A stretch of 64,000 nucleotides of DNA, taken from Clostridia bacterium. GTDB lineage: Bacteria; Bacillota; Clostridia; Christensenellales; DTU072. The stretch spans positions 1 to 64,000 of the forward strand of contig JAFVRJ010000024.1 in the NCBI GenBank assembly GCA_017504305.1, written 5' to 3'. Under the pieces are notes generated by a model. That model saw only the letters and a list, made by a program, of their open reading frames with translations, was not told the DNA's origin and did no database searches. The first letter of the stretch is position 1. Every line of letters begins with the position of its first letter. Below, in pieces: positions 6,193-15,060 of the stretch. Position numbers and translations under genes: made by a program.

Positions 6193-8991
6193 ATGAAATT
6201 AAATTCAAACGTTAATGCAATACTCAACGGCATAATGGCGAGCGACTGTAGCGCGGTATTATTATTTGCAGGCGATGAGTATAATCGTACCGACTTTGTA
6301 ACGGAGCTTGGTAATAGATATTTTAAACGCTATTGGTTCAATGCAGGTATTGATGATACCTACCAATTATGCATAACTCTTGCCGATAGAATTTTAGTTG
6401 ATTTTCCTGAAGAAAGGTTACGTCTTAAGCAATTATTATTCTGTCAATCGCGCTATAACGGCCCTAAAACCGTAATAAAGGCAGTACTTGAATACATTGA
6501 GTCTTTAAAGAGGGACGTTTTAATTGTTTTTGAGGGCATGGAAGCACTTCCGGACAATTTTGATTATACGGAGTTCTTGTATCTTATTAACCACGCGCCC
6601 GAAAACCTTAAGATAGTTATTTCGGCATCACGATTTTTATCGGTCGAGTTATACCGTTTTGAGCCGAGATACCCGATGTTGGTTGGTAGCGAAGGGCTTC
6701 TTAAATGTGAAGACAGTTATACTTTTGAGGAGTATTTATCCGACCTTAACGACGATCAAATAGCAACGCTATGTTATTTAGCGGATGCTAAAATTTTGAG
6801 TGGCAATATTATTAAGGAAAAATATCCAGAGGACGAGGAGTTGCTCCGTTATCTTGGCAGAAAGGGGGTATACGTATCGGCTCGTGAACGAGAAGATGGC
6901 GACGTTATTTATCAGTTTACCTCGGAGTTTATAAGTTACCTCAAGAAGATTGCGGTTAATTATCAAGGCATAATCGATGGCTTAAATAGAAGGAATTTAA
7001 TTGATATAATCCTTAATTCCGAATCTATTAAACCTAACGCCTTTGGTTATTTATTAGCTTCTTTACAGTTTGAAAGACATGCTAACGCAGAAGAAGCTCT
7101 TGGCATAATTCTACGTGACGGCAAGCAACTCACCAAGCTCCCGAACTTTTTAATTAGCCATAAAGAGTTGTTAAGCAAAGAGTATTCGGATGAGTTTAAA
7201 AAGCTGAAGCTTTTTAATATAGCGCTTGATATTTGTCAAAACCGCAACACGGCGTTGGCTCTTCAGAAGTCATCGGAACTTCGTGAGTATTTCTATTCAA
7301 ACAAGGATTATTTCGATTATTTTATTCTTGTCGCGGCGGAGTGCATATGCTTGGAGCGTGAAGGTCGTAACGACGAGATAATGGAGCGCATCAAAGAAGC
7401 CGATGAATTCGTTAAGATCGACGATAGTTACAAGTATTATGGTTTTGTACTTAGGATGATCTTACCGGAGTGCATACGGTTTGGTGAGTGGAAGACTGCA
7501 GAAATCGAAGAATTCTTGCAGTTAGATGCCATCAAAAATAAATTCTGGTACTTAAAGGCGTTAGAGGATTTAGAGTTTTTATACTATACTCTCGGCAACT
7601 ATCGCAGAGCGTTATATACCGCAGAGCGTATCAAGGCTATAATTCCTACCTATGTAATTCCGCCAAGACTTATTGCGATGGGTTACTTTGATAATTCCGA
7701 TATCAATAAAACGGAAAATCAAGTAAATGAGGCATTAAATTTTGCTATTTCCAACGAGTTACAAGCTGATATCCATATGCTCTATACTGCAAAGGCTTTG
7801 GTACACGCATACCGTGGTCAAATGGATAAATCGGTAGAATACGGTTACAAATCAATTGTTAACGTCGGTAGGGAAGATAGTTACGAGAAGTACTTTACAA
7901 TCATGTGTAAAGTTTGGGCGCACGCTAAAGCAGGCGAACACAAATATGCTCACGATCTTGCAACGGTATATTTAGGCTACGTACGTGCTAAAGCCCCACA
8001 ATACACGCAATTTATGGCGGCGGCACTTGCTTACGTGCTTTATAAAATGGGCGACGTAGAAGGCTCTTATGCTCTTTCACGCGAAGCCATCGAATTAGGC
8101 GAGAATCGTTCGGTAGCTTGGATGATGTGCATGGGGCTTGCCACCGATTATTTATTGGCAAAGGGCGACACTCGTGAAATCGATTTATTGGTTACCAATA
8201 TTATTAAAGTTGCAAACAGCCACGGCATGTTGATGTTGCTTGTTGATTACGCACACGACGTATACGCACCCTTATTGGAGTACGCAAAAGAAAACAATAT
8301 TGAGATTAAGACTATCGAAAACGTTATGTCTTTAGTTCGTGCTAAAGATGGTGATAAGGAAATTGCCGCCAACGTAAAGCTATCTATGTTTGGTGACGCA
8401 AGTATTACCGTAGAGGGCAAGGAAATACAATGGAAGACGCGTAAGTCCAAAGATTTGTTCTTACACTACGTACTTGCTGGCGAAGTTGGCATCGATCGTA
8501 ACGTCATTATTGATTTCCTATGGAAGGATTACCTATACGAAAGTGCCATTAATAATTTGAAAACTACTAATAACATAATACGTAAGACTTTGGATGCATA
8601 CGGCGTAAAGTATAAACTCAACTATATTAACTCTCGTTACGCAATAAGTCTTGAAAACCTTGATAACGACTATAGCCGTTATAAGAAGCTTATTGAAAAC
8701 TACGCTAAAGAAACCGACCTTATGCGTAAGGTAGACGTAATGAACGGTATATTGAAGATATATAAAGCAGACTTTGCTTCCGACATCAACTATACCGATT
8801 TCGAACACGAACGCACAGCGATTAAGCAAGAGCTAATCATAATGATGATGAAGTTAATACGTCAACTGGCAAAGGCTGGTGAATACGTAGAGTCAAAACA
8901 CTTCTTAAATTCACTTACTCGCATAGATGAAGATAATGATTACTCGCATATGATAGCCGAGTTAGATAGATTTATAAACATAACCAAGTAG
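6193..8991 (+). CDS. Large regulator: degenerate NTPase, TPR, SARP/BTAD C-terminus
   Basis: The 932-residue protein has three regions. Residues 1-260 look like the NTPase core of STAND/MalT-type regulators, but the P-loop position reads LLFAGDEYNRTDF without the GK[ST] motif, and the Walker B position is LIVFEGME. Residues about 290-700 are helical repeats of TPR type. Residues about 725-932 (SMFGDASITVEGKEIQWKT onward) match the winged-helix plus BTAD architecture of SARP-like activators. It is therefore probably a DNA-binding regulator that senses a ligand or partner through the repeat region, without ATP hydrolysis. It precedes two RNA-modification genes by 1-2 nt, but a regulatory link is not shown. 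Confidence 0.7.
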   Translation: MKLNSNVNAILNGIMASDCSAVLLFAGDEYNRTDFVTELGNRYFKRYWFNAGIDDTYQLCITLADRILVDFPEERLRLKQLLFCQSRYNGPKTVIKAVLEYIESLKRDVLIVFEGMEALPDNFDYTEFLYLINHAPENLKIVISASRFLSVELYRFEPRYPMLVGSEGLLKCEDSYTFEEYLSDLNDDQIATLCYLADAKILSGNIIKEKYPEDEELLRYLGRKGVYVSAREREDGDVIYQFTSEFISYLKKIAVNYQGIIDGLNRRNLIDIILNSESIKPNAFGYLLASLQFERHANAEEALGIILRDGKQLTKLPNFLISHKELLSKEYSDEFKKLKLFNIALDICQNRNTALALQKSSELREYFYSNKDYFDYFILVAAECICLEREGRNDEIMERIKEADEFVKIDDSYKYYGFVLRMILPECIRFGEWKTAEIEEFLQLDAIKNKFWYLKALEDLEFLYYTLGNYRRALYTAERIKAIIPTYVIPPRLIAMGYFDNSDINKTENQVNEALNFAISNELQADIHMLYTAKALVHAYRGQMDKSVEYGYKSIVNVGREDSYEKYFTIMCKVWAHAKAGEHKYAHDLATVYLGYVRAKAPQYTQFMAAALAYVLYKMGDVEGSYALSREAIELGENRSVAWMMCMGLATDYLLAKGDTREIDLLVTNIIKVANSHGMLMLLVDYAHDVYAPLLEYAKENNIEIKTIENVMSLVRAKDGDKEIAANVKLSMFGDASITVEGKEIQWKTRKSKDLFLHYVLAGEVGIDRNVIIDFLWKDYLYESAINNLKTTNNIIRKTLDAYGVKYKLNYINSRYAISLENLDNDYSRYKKLIENYAKETDLMRKVDVMNGILKIYKADFASDINYTDFEHERTAIKQELIIMMMKLIRQLAKAGEYVESKHFLNSLTRIDEDNDYSHMIAELDRFINITK

Positions 8992-8992
8992 T

Positions 8993-9859
8993 ATGAAGTT
9001 TTCAACAGAGTGGAAAGATTATAAAGTTATAGCAACGGGCAACGGATATAAGCTCGAAGACTTTGGTGGCATAACGCTACTTCGTCCCGATCCGCAAATT
9101 ATATGGAACGAGCCATACGATATGCGTAGTTACAAAGGCTTGCACGCTGTATACGAGCGTAGCTCGAGTGGTGGCGGAGAGTGGCACAAATTGCGTAAAG
9201 TTCCCGATGAATTTACGGTAAGTTGGCGCAATCTAAAGTTTTCGCTTAAGCTTATGGGCTTTAAGCATACGGGAGTTTTCCCAGAGCAAGCCTATAACTG
9301 GGGCGTAATGACAGATTTAATCGAAAACGCCGGTAGGGAGATAAAGGTACTCAATCTTTTTGCCTACACCGGTGGCGCGACCATAGCCTGTGCGGCGGCG
9401 GGTGCAAAGGTAACTCACGTAGATGCAGCTAAAGCTATGTGCGAAAGGGCGGGCGTTAACGCAAGACTATCGGGATTACAAGATAAACCCATCCGCTATA
9501 TCGTTGACGACTGTTTTAAGTTTGTTGAAAGGGAAATCCGTCGCGGTAACAAGTACGATGCAATTATTATGGACCCGCCGAGCTACGGCAGAGGCCCGAG
9601 AGGGGAGATGTGGAAGCTCGAAAATAAACTTTTTGAGCTTGTAGAGCTTACCTCGCGTGTAATGAGCGACAATCCTTTATTCTATCTAATTAACAGCTAT
9701 ACCACAGGTTTACAACCGTCGGTAATGAGTAACGTATTGGAACTTGTATTCGGTAATACCGAGCATTTTACGGAAGCTTATGAAATCGGCTTGCCAACTG
9801 AACAAAAAAATATTATACTTCCTTGCGGAGCAAGCGCAATGCTTAAATTTGGTAAATAG
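8993..9859 (+). CDS. RlmI/RlmK-like class I SAM-dependent methyltransferase
   Basis: The 288-residue enzyme has the SAM-binding motif VLNLFAYTGGATIACAAAGA near residue 115 and the catalytic/target motif MDPPSYGRGP near 190. These mark the RlmI/RlmK family of 23S rRNA methyltransferases. The N-terminal part lacks a full PUA domain and carries a short beta-rich region, so the target base is uncertain. The ATG lies 1 nt after the upstream stop, so it is translationally coupled to the regulator. The pseudouridine synthase follows 2 nt downstream, making a small RNA-modification pair. Confidence 0.8.
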   Translation: MKFSTEWKDYKVIATGNGYKLEDFGGITLLRPDPQIIWNEPYDMRSYKGLHAVYERSSSGGGEWHKLRKVPDEFTVSWRNLKFSLKLMGFKHTGVFPEQAYNWGVMTDLIENAGREIKVLNLFAYTGGATIACAAAGAKVTHVDAAKAMCERAGVNARLSGLQDKPIRYIVDDCFKFVEREIRRGNKYDAIIMDPPSYGRGPRGEMWKLENKLFELVELTSRVMSDNPLFYLINSYTTGLQPSVMSNVLELVFGNTEHFTEAYEIGLPTEQKNIILPCGASAMLKFGK

Positions 9860-9861
9860 TC

Positions 9862-10581
9862 ATGGAAAAATACGATTACAACGATATCAACGTAGTTTAT
9901 GAAGACAATCATATTTTGGTTGTCGTCAAGCCCCAAAATCTACCTACTTGCGGTGATGCAAGCGGTGACGATAATCTTTTGGATTGCCTTAAGCGTTATT
10001 TAGTCGATAAATACAACAAGCCGGGCGAAGCATATCTTGGATTATTGCATCGTTTAGATAGACCTACCGGAGGGGTAATGGTTTTTGCTAAAACCTCTAA
10101 AGCGGCTTCGCGTTTGTCTGATGATATTCGCAACGGTGAATTCGATAAACGCTATCTTGCAGTAACGGTAGGCACCCCGCGTGAAAAGAAAGGTACCCTC
10201 AAAAACGGTCTTATGAAGGATACCGAAAAGAATATGGTTCGTTGCGTACCGATTCTTACCGAGGGCGCAAAGCTTGCCGTACTCGACTATAAAGTAGTTG
10301 AAAGCAAAAGCGAACTCTGTCTTTTAGATATTAACTTATTAACGGGACGCTCACACCAAGCACGCGTACAACTAAACTTTATGGGCACTCCCATCTTTGG
10401 TGATTATCGTTATGGCGCAAATAAGAGCCCCCAAGGCTATAACCTCGCTTTATGGGCATACGAGCTACGCTTCCCGCATCCTATTACCAAAGAGATAATG
10501 GTTTTCCGCGTAAATCCTCCGCAAGAAGACACTCCGTGGAAGTTCTTTGATATTAATACTAAACTTCAGCTTATAAAATAA
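9862..10581 (+). CDS. RluA family pseudouridine synthase without S4 domain
   Basis: The 239-residue protein has the RluA-family catalytic motif HRLDRPTGGVMVFAKT near residue 63, with the nucleophilic Asp. The later family motif TGRSHQARVQL is near 160. It lacks the N-terminal S4 RNA-binding domain of RluC/RluD and is short, like single-domain RluA-type enzymes. It converts uridine to pseudouridine in rRNA or tRNA; the position is unknown. It starts 2 nt after the methyltransferase, and its stop region leads into the structured repeat cluster. Confidence 0.85.
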   Translation: MEKYDYNDINVVYEDNHILVVVKPQNLPTCGDASGDDNLLDCLKRYLVDKYNKPGEAYLGLLHRLDRPTGGVMVFAKTSKAASRLSDDIRNGEFDKRYLAVTVGTPREKKGTLKNGLMKDTEKNMVRCVPILTEGAKLAVLDYKVVESKSELCLLDINLLTGRSHQARVQLNFMGTPIFGDYRYGANKSPQGYNLALWAYELRFPHPITKEIMVFRVNPPQEDTPWKFFDINTKLQLIK

Positions 10582-10980
10582 TTAGACCGCGTATAAGCGG
10601 CGCAATACTTCACAAATAAACAAAAACCCACTCGGTCATGTACGTTAAGTACACTCCCGTCGTGGGTTTTTGTATTTGTTCGTCTTGCTTGCTTCTCCGC
10701 GGTCTAATCCCATACATAATCTTCGCAATACTTCATAAATAATCAAAGCCCCACTCGGTCATGTACGTTAAGTACACTCCCGTCGTGGGTTTTTGTATTT
10801 GTTCGTCTTGCTTGCTTCTCCGTGGTCTAAATCCCAGGTATAAACCTCGCAATACTTCATCAAACAGGCGCACCCCCTTTAGGTCACGTACACAATAGTA
10901 CGCTCTCTTTGGGGACTTTTTATTTTTATTCGTCTTGCTTCTTCTACGCGCTCTAATCTTCTATCAAGCTTTAGTACAGC
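10581..10980. repeat. Three degenerate ~124-bp repeats with large hairpins
   Basis: Units beginning CGCAATACTTCA start at 10601, 10724 and 10848. Each contains an outer stem (CAAAAACCCAC with GTGGGTTTTTG in copy 1) and an inner TGTAC-GTTAA-GTACA hairpin. Each is followed by the shared tail TTCGTCTTGCTT. Copy 3 is diverged, but its inner hairpin is CGTAC-ACAATA-GTACG, a paired T-A to C-G change, and its outer stem is CCCC/GGGG. Copy 1 is bounded by an 11-bp inverted repeat, ATTAGACCGCG at 10581 and CGCGGTCTAAT at 10698. No coding frame is credible in 10582-11045. The outer stems with T-runs may also terminate the upstream operon. Confidence 0.85.
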
Positions 10981-11045
10981 GCGGTCTGATGCGCATAAAA
11001 AAGCTTGTGTAATACTTTGCAATGCACACAATATACATGTTTGTA

Positions 11046-11074
11046 TTGACATAATATTTTAATTAAATTAAAAT
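11046..11074 (+). promoter_or_regulatory. Promoter of the cytidylate-kinase-like gene
   Basis: A perfect TTGACA at 11046-11051 is followed by a 17-nt AT-only spacer and TAAAAT at 11069-11074. The leader carries the ribosome binding site AAAGGA. Confidence 0.8.
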
Positions 11075-11107
11075 ATCTTTATAAAACTTATGGTAAAGGA
11101 AATTTTT

Positions 11108-11695
11108 ATGAAACTTATTACTATCAGTAGAGAATTCGGTTCGGGCGGTAGAGAGTTTGGCAAAAGACTCGCAGATATTTTGGGTTACGATTACTACGAT
11201 AGAGAAATCATAACCTCTATAGCCGAAAACAAAGGTTTTAGCGCCGATTACGTCGAAAACTCTTTGGAAAACCGCAGTAGTTATATGCTCCATTACGGTA
11301 CAACCTTTATAAATACTCAACTTGATGTGCGTACCGAGCTGTTGATTGAAGAAAAACGCGTTTTAGATGCGATTGCTAAGCAAGGACGCAACGCGGTCAT
11401 AGTAGGGCGTAACGCCGACGTTATTTTGGAGGAGTATAAGCCTTTTACCATATTCGTTTGCGCTGATCGCGAAGCGAAAATCGAGCGTTGCATGAGTAGA
11501 GAAAAGGGCGCTTTAACACGCCGTGAAATAATAGCCAACATACGCCGTATAGATAAGTCGCGTGCCAGAACGCGTGCCCTTATGACCGGCTCTGATTGGG
11601 GTGACGCTCACTCTTACGACGTAACGATTAATACCACCGATAAAGACATTAAAGAGTTAGCAAAGGCAGTTGCACGTTTCCTAAGTGATAAGTAA
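11108..11695 (+). CDS. Cytidylate kinase-like family protein
   Basis: The protein (195 residues from this start) matches the Cytidylate_kin2-type family. The start ITISREFGSGGREFGKRLA is the family's atypical P-loop, followed by YYDREII, VGRNADVIL near residue 98 and a helical C-terminus with TGSDWGDAHSYDVTINT. ATG 11108 is preferred over the ATG at 11090 because it follows AAAGGA at proper spacing and begins the conserved MKLITISREFGSG. Members are thought to be nucleotide kinases, but the substrate is unproven. Its stop overlaps the MATE gene start by 1 nt. Confidence 0.8.
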   Translation: MKLITISREFGSGGREFGKRLADILGYDYYDREIITSIAENKGFSADYVENSLENRSSYMLHYGTTFINTQLDVRTELLIEEKRVLDAIAKQGRNAVIVGRNADVILEEYKPFTIFVCADREAKIERCMSREKGALTRREIIANIRRIDKSRARTRALMTGSDWGDAHSYDVTINTTDKDIKELAKAVARFLSDK

Positions 11696-13020
11696 TGATA
11701 AAATTATCAGATCACTTTACATATAAGCGCATTTTGCGCTTTACTTTGCCGTCTGTCGTAATGATGGTATTTACGTCTATTTATGGCGTTGTAGACGGTT
11801 TTTTTATATCAAATTTCGTTGGTAAAACAGCGTTTTCGGCAGTAAATTTTATTATGCCGTTCCTTATGATGCTCGGCACAATAGGGTTTATGTTTGGTGC
11901 AGGCGGTAGCGCGCTGATTTCCAAAACGCTTGGTGAAGGGGATAATTTAAAAGCAAACAAGCAACTTTCGCTACTTGTCGTCACAACCGCAATTATCGGT
12001 GTGATTACCACGATTGTAGGTATATTTATCGTTCGTCCCGTTGCGTCTTTGCTCGGCGCGGAGGGCGAGTTGCTGGATGCTTGTGAATTGTACGGCAGAA
12101 TAATACTCTTTGCTTTACCGTTCTTTATGCTTCAACTTGAGTTCCAAAGCTTTTTCGTTACGGCGGAAAAGCCCAAACTCGGTTTGGTTTGCACCATTTT
12201 GGCCGGTGTTACGAATATGGTGCTCGATGCGTTATTGGTTGCGGTAATACCGATGGGGCTCGTTGGTGCCGCGTTAGCAACGGCAATAAGCCAAGTAGTA
12301 GGGGGATTGATACCGCTTGTATATTTCTTGATGCCAAACAAGAGTTTGTTGCGCATTATTAAACCGAGCTTTGATTGGAGAGCTTTATTAAAAACGACTA
12401 CAAACGGCTCGTCGGAATTTCTTAATAATATAGCGATGTCGCTTGTCGGTATGCTTTATAACGTTCAACTACTTAAATACGCCGGTGAAAACGGCGTAGC
12501 GGCGTACGGCGTTATTATGTACGTAAGCTTTATCTTTAGCTCTATATTTATAGGTTTTTCTATCGGTACGGCACCCATCGTGGGCTATCATTTTGGCGCA
12601 AAAAATAGTCCCGAACTACATAGCATGCTTAAAAAGAGTGCTGTTATCATAGCGATTTGTTCGGTTTTAATGACAGCCCTTGCCGAACTTTTGGCAACAC
12701 CGCTATCAATGCTGTTCGTTGGTTATGATGCCGAACTTTTAGCGCTTACCAAGAGGGCGTTCTTCGTATATTCTTTCTGCTACCTTGCAATGGGGTTTGC
12801 GATGTTTGCTTCCGGATTCTTTACCGCATTAAGCGACGGATTAACCTCTGCAATCTTATCATTTATGCGCACACTCGTTTTCCAAATAAGTATGGTATTC
12901 TTACTGCCTCTCGTTATGGGTATAGACGGTATTTGGCTTTCGGTTGTGATCGCAGAGGCACTTGCTCTTGCCTTATCGGTACTGTTTTTGGTTGTTAAAC
13001 GTAAAAAATTTAATTATTAA
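11695..13020 (+). CDS. MATE family efflux transporter
   Basis: The 441-residue membrane protein has 12 predicted helices in two six-helix halves. The N-terminal part (FTLPSVVMMVFTSIYGVVDGFF) is typical for MATE exporters of the MepA/NorM type, which expel drugs or metabolites in exchange for sodium or protons. It overlaps the preceding kinase-like gene by 1 nt (TAATG) and so is translated from the same message. Its 3' end overlaps the convergent cysteine desulfurase by 11 bp, with no terminator between. The substrate is unknown. Confidence 0.9.
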   Translation: MIKLSDHFTYKRILRFTLPSVVMMVFTSIYGVVDGFFISNFVGKTAFSAVNFIMPFLMMLGTIGFMFGAGGSALISKTLGEGDNLKANKQLSLLVVTTAIIGVITTIVGIFIVRPVASLLGAEGELLDACELYGRIILFALPFFMLQLEFQSFFVTAEKPKLGLVCTILAGVTNMVLDALLVAVIPMGLVGAALATAISQVVGGLIPLVYFLMPNKSLLRIIKPSFDWRALLKTTTNGSSEFLNNIAMSLVGMLYNVQLLKYAGENGVAAYGVIMYVSFIFSSIFIGFSIGTAPIVGYHFGAKNSPELHSMLKKSAVIIAICSVLMTALAELLATPLSMLFVGYDAELLALTKRAFFVYSFCYLAMGFAMFASGFFTALSDGLTSAILSFMRTLVFQISMVFLLPLVMGIDGIWLSVVIAEALALALSVLFLVVKRKKFNY

Positions 13021-14131
13021 CGGCTATTTCCTTTACCGCTTTAACAAGAGTATATACGTCACCTTCGGTGTTGTTATATCCAAGACTTGCGCGGACGGCA
13101 CCTTGCTTAAGAGTGCCAAGACGTTTATGCATAAGAGGTGCACAATGTAATCCGGCTCTTACGCATATATTATATTTTGCATCTAAAATATCGGCTACTT
13201 CCGTCGAGGATAAATCGCCGATATTAAAAGTAATAACGCCGTTGGGACGTGGGGAGTAAAGCCTTATTACATCTATTTTTTTTAGCTCGTCAAGCAGTAT
13301 TTCCGATAGATATTTAACGTTATAATTGACCGATTCAAAGTGCCTTTTAGTCCACTTTACCGCCTCCTTAAGACCACGTATTCCGGCGGTATTTAGGGTG
13401 CCGGCTTCCTGCCCTTCAGGGGGTGTCAACGGTTGTGATAAGTTAGCGCTTTCCGTGCCCGTACCGCCATATAAAATGGGCTTTATGGTAACGTCGTTTT
13501 TAAAAACTAAAAAGCCCGTTCCTTGTACGCCGTGCAACCCTTTATGACCGGGCGCGGCGAGCATAGTCACGTCTTTATAGTCGGTGTTTAAGTGTCCAAG
13601 AGATTGCGCGGTATCAACGCAAAATGGAATACCATATTCTTTTAGTAGGGCACCTAAAGCCTCAATCGGCTGAATTTGTCCGGTAACGTTGCTCATCTCG
13701 CCAAGGACCACTAAAGAAGTCTTTTTGGTGATTTTCCTTTTTAGGTCTTCTGGGTATATAAGATTGCTTTTTGTGGAAATATAACTTATTTGCGCTCCTT
13801 CTTTTTTAAGCCGTTCGAGCGGTCGTAAAACGCTGTTATGCTCGTATAAGCTGGTTATAATTTCACCGCCTTTATAGCTACCGAAAATGGCAAGGTTTAA
13901 CGCTTCGGTACAGCTTTTTGTAAACACGACGTTACCGTTCATGGTTATACTTTCGATTTGTTCACGGCAGTCCTCTACGTGTCGAGCGGAATTTATGCTT
14001 TCTTTATGTCCCCCTCTGCCGGGATTAGCAGGGCGCTTTAATTCCTTTTCTACGGCGCGTATAACGGCACGCGGTTTAAAACGCGATGTCGCCGCGTTAT
14101 CAAGATAAATGCACGACTTAAACTTAAACAT
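13010..14131 (-). CDS. Cysteine desulfurase family protein (class V aminotransferase)
   Basis: The 373-residue PLP enzyme has IYLDNAATSRFKP at the N-terminus, VDTAQSLGH (PLP Asp region), the PLP lysine in APGHKGLHG near residue 195 and the active-site cysteine loop RAGLHCAP near 327. It matches the cysteine desulfurase subfamily often found next to DUF3343 and selenium/sulfur genes in Clostridia, and would move sulfur from cysteine to an acceptor. DUF3343 is divergently encoded 30 bp away, supporting that role. No ribosome binding site is seen before the ATG. The C-terminus overlaps the MATE gene by 11 bp. Confidence 0.85.
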   Translation of the reverse strand: MFKFKSCIYLDNAATSRFKPRAVIRAVEKELKRPANPGRGGHKESINSARHVEDCREQIESITMNGNVVFTKSCTEALNLAIFGSYKGGEIITSLYEHNSVLRPLERLKKEGAQISYISTKSNLIYPEDLKRKITKKTSLVVLGEMSNVTGQIQPIEALGALLKEYGIPFCVDTAQSLGHLNTDYKDVTMLAAPGHKGLHGVQGTGFLVFKNDVTIKPILYGGTGTESANLSQPLTPPEGQEAGTLNTAGIRGLKEAVKWTKRHFESVNYNVKYLSEILLDELKKIDVIRLYSPRPNGVITFNIGDLSSTEVADILDAKYNICVRAGLHCAPLMHKRLGTLKQGAVRASLGYNNTEGDVYTLVKAVKEIAVNN

Positions 14132-14161
14132 AATAGAGTGTATTGTGGAGAAGTTTAATTT

Positions 14162-14380
14162 ATGAGCCGTCTAATAGCATTTCGTTCCCGTTCCGAAGCA
14201 ATGCGACTTTCGCGAGCTTTATCCGCTCGTCGTATAGCTAACACCGTTATAAACACCCCGCGTTCACTTGGAGTGAGTTGCGGTTTATCGGTTGTGTTTT
14301 CGCCTTCAAGCACAGATACTGTCCGTAACATTGTTACGGAACTGAATTTGCAAACCCAACAAGGTATTTTTCAAAAATAA
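14162..14380 (+). CDS. DUF3343 family, putative sulfur/selenium carrier
   Basis: The 72-residue protein fits DUF3343: LIAFRSRSEAMRLSRALSARRI, then NTPRSLGVSCGLSVVF. The conserved SCGLS cysteine is thought to carry sulfur or selenium. GGAG lies 11 nt before the ATG. The gene is divergent from the cysteine desulfurase with only 30 bp between the starts, so the two promoters must overlap each other's coding 5' ends. The carrier function is inferred from family and context, not proven. Confidence 0.8.
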   Translation: MSRLIAFRSRSEAMRLSRALSARRIANTVINTPRSLGVSCGLSVVFSPSSTDTVRNIVTELNLQTQQGIFQK

Positions 14381-14414
14381 ATAAAAAGCATTTCCGTTTT
14401 TACCGTTTATATTG

Positions 14415-14420
14415 TATAAT
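14415..14420 (+). promoter_or_regulatory. -10 box of nth, placed for a leaderless message
   Basis: TATAAT ends exactly 6 nt before the nth ATG, so the expected transcription start is the A of the ATG. No clear -35 box and no Shine-Dalgarno are seen. Confidence 0.5.
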
Positions 14421-14426
14421 AGCACT

Positions 14427-15059
14427 ATGGATAAGAGTGCTTTGCTTCAAAATCTAAAAAAAGCTCACCCTACGGCAGGATGCGAGCTCAATTATAGTAC
14501 GCCGTTTGAGCTTTTGGTCGCGGTTATTTTGAGTGCGCAATGTACCGATAAAAGGGTAAATATCGCAACGAAAGAACTTTTTAAAGTATACAATACTCCC
14601 GAGCAATTTGCCTCACTTACTATCGAGCAATTGAAACCCTATATTTTTTCTTGCGGTTTTTATAATAACAAGGGCAACAATATTATCGCTATGTCAAAAG
14701 CTCTTGTGGAAAAACACGGCGGTAAAGTCCCAACCACGCTTGAGGAGCTAACTGCACTTGCCGGAGTAGGTCGCAAAACGGCTTCGGTAGTATTGTCGGT
14801 CGCTTTTGATATACCTGCTATGCCTGTAGATACCCACGTATTTAGGGTTTCGAGGCGTATCGGTATCGCGGAAGGGGATACCGTAGAAAAGGTGGAGCGC
14901 GAGCTTATGAAGGGTTTTGCTCCCGAAGATTGGAACGCTTTGCACCATACACTTATCTTCCAAGGAAGATACGTATGCAAGTCGCAAAAACCGGATTGCG
15001 CGGGGTGTCAAATTAGCGCTCAATGCAAATACTATCAGCAAAAACTAACGGAGGCATAA
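14427..15059 (+). CDS. nth: Endonuclease III
   Basis: The 210-residue DNA glycosylase/AP lyase removes oxidised pyrimidines in base excision repair. It has LLVAVILSAQCTDKRVN near residue 28, the helix-hairpin-helix LAGVGRKTASVVLS with the catalytic Lys, and VDTHVFRVSRRIG with the catalytic Asp. A C-terminal four-cysteine cluster (CKSQKPDCAGCQISAQC) binds a [4Fe-4S] centre. The ATG at 14427 fits the family length; a TTG at 14412 lies inside the -10 box and is rejected. There is no ribosome binding site, so the message is probably leaderless. obgE follows 1 nt after the stop. Confidence 0.92.
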   Translation: MDKSALLQNLKKAHPTAGCELNYSTPFELLVAVILSAQCTDKRVNIATKELFKVYNTPEQFASLTIEQLKPYIFSCGFYNNKGNNIIAMSKALVEKHGGKVPTTLEELTALAGVGRKTASVVLSVAFDIPAMPVDTHVFRVSRRIGIAEGDTVEKVERELMKGFAPEDWNALHHTLIFQGRYVCKSQKPDCAGCQISAQCKYYQQKLTEA

Positions 15060-15060
15060 T

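Noticed and set aside
10621..10671. Simple rho-independent terminator of the RluA gene
   Set aside because: It may terminate, but the same structured unit occurs three times with shared flanks, so a terminator alone does not explain it.
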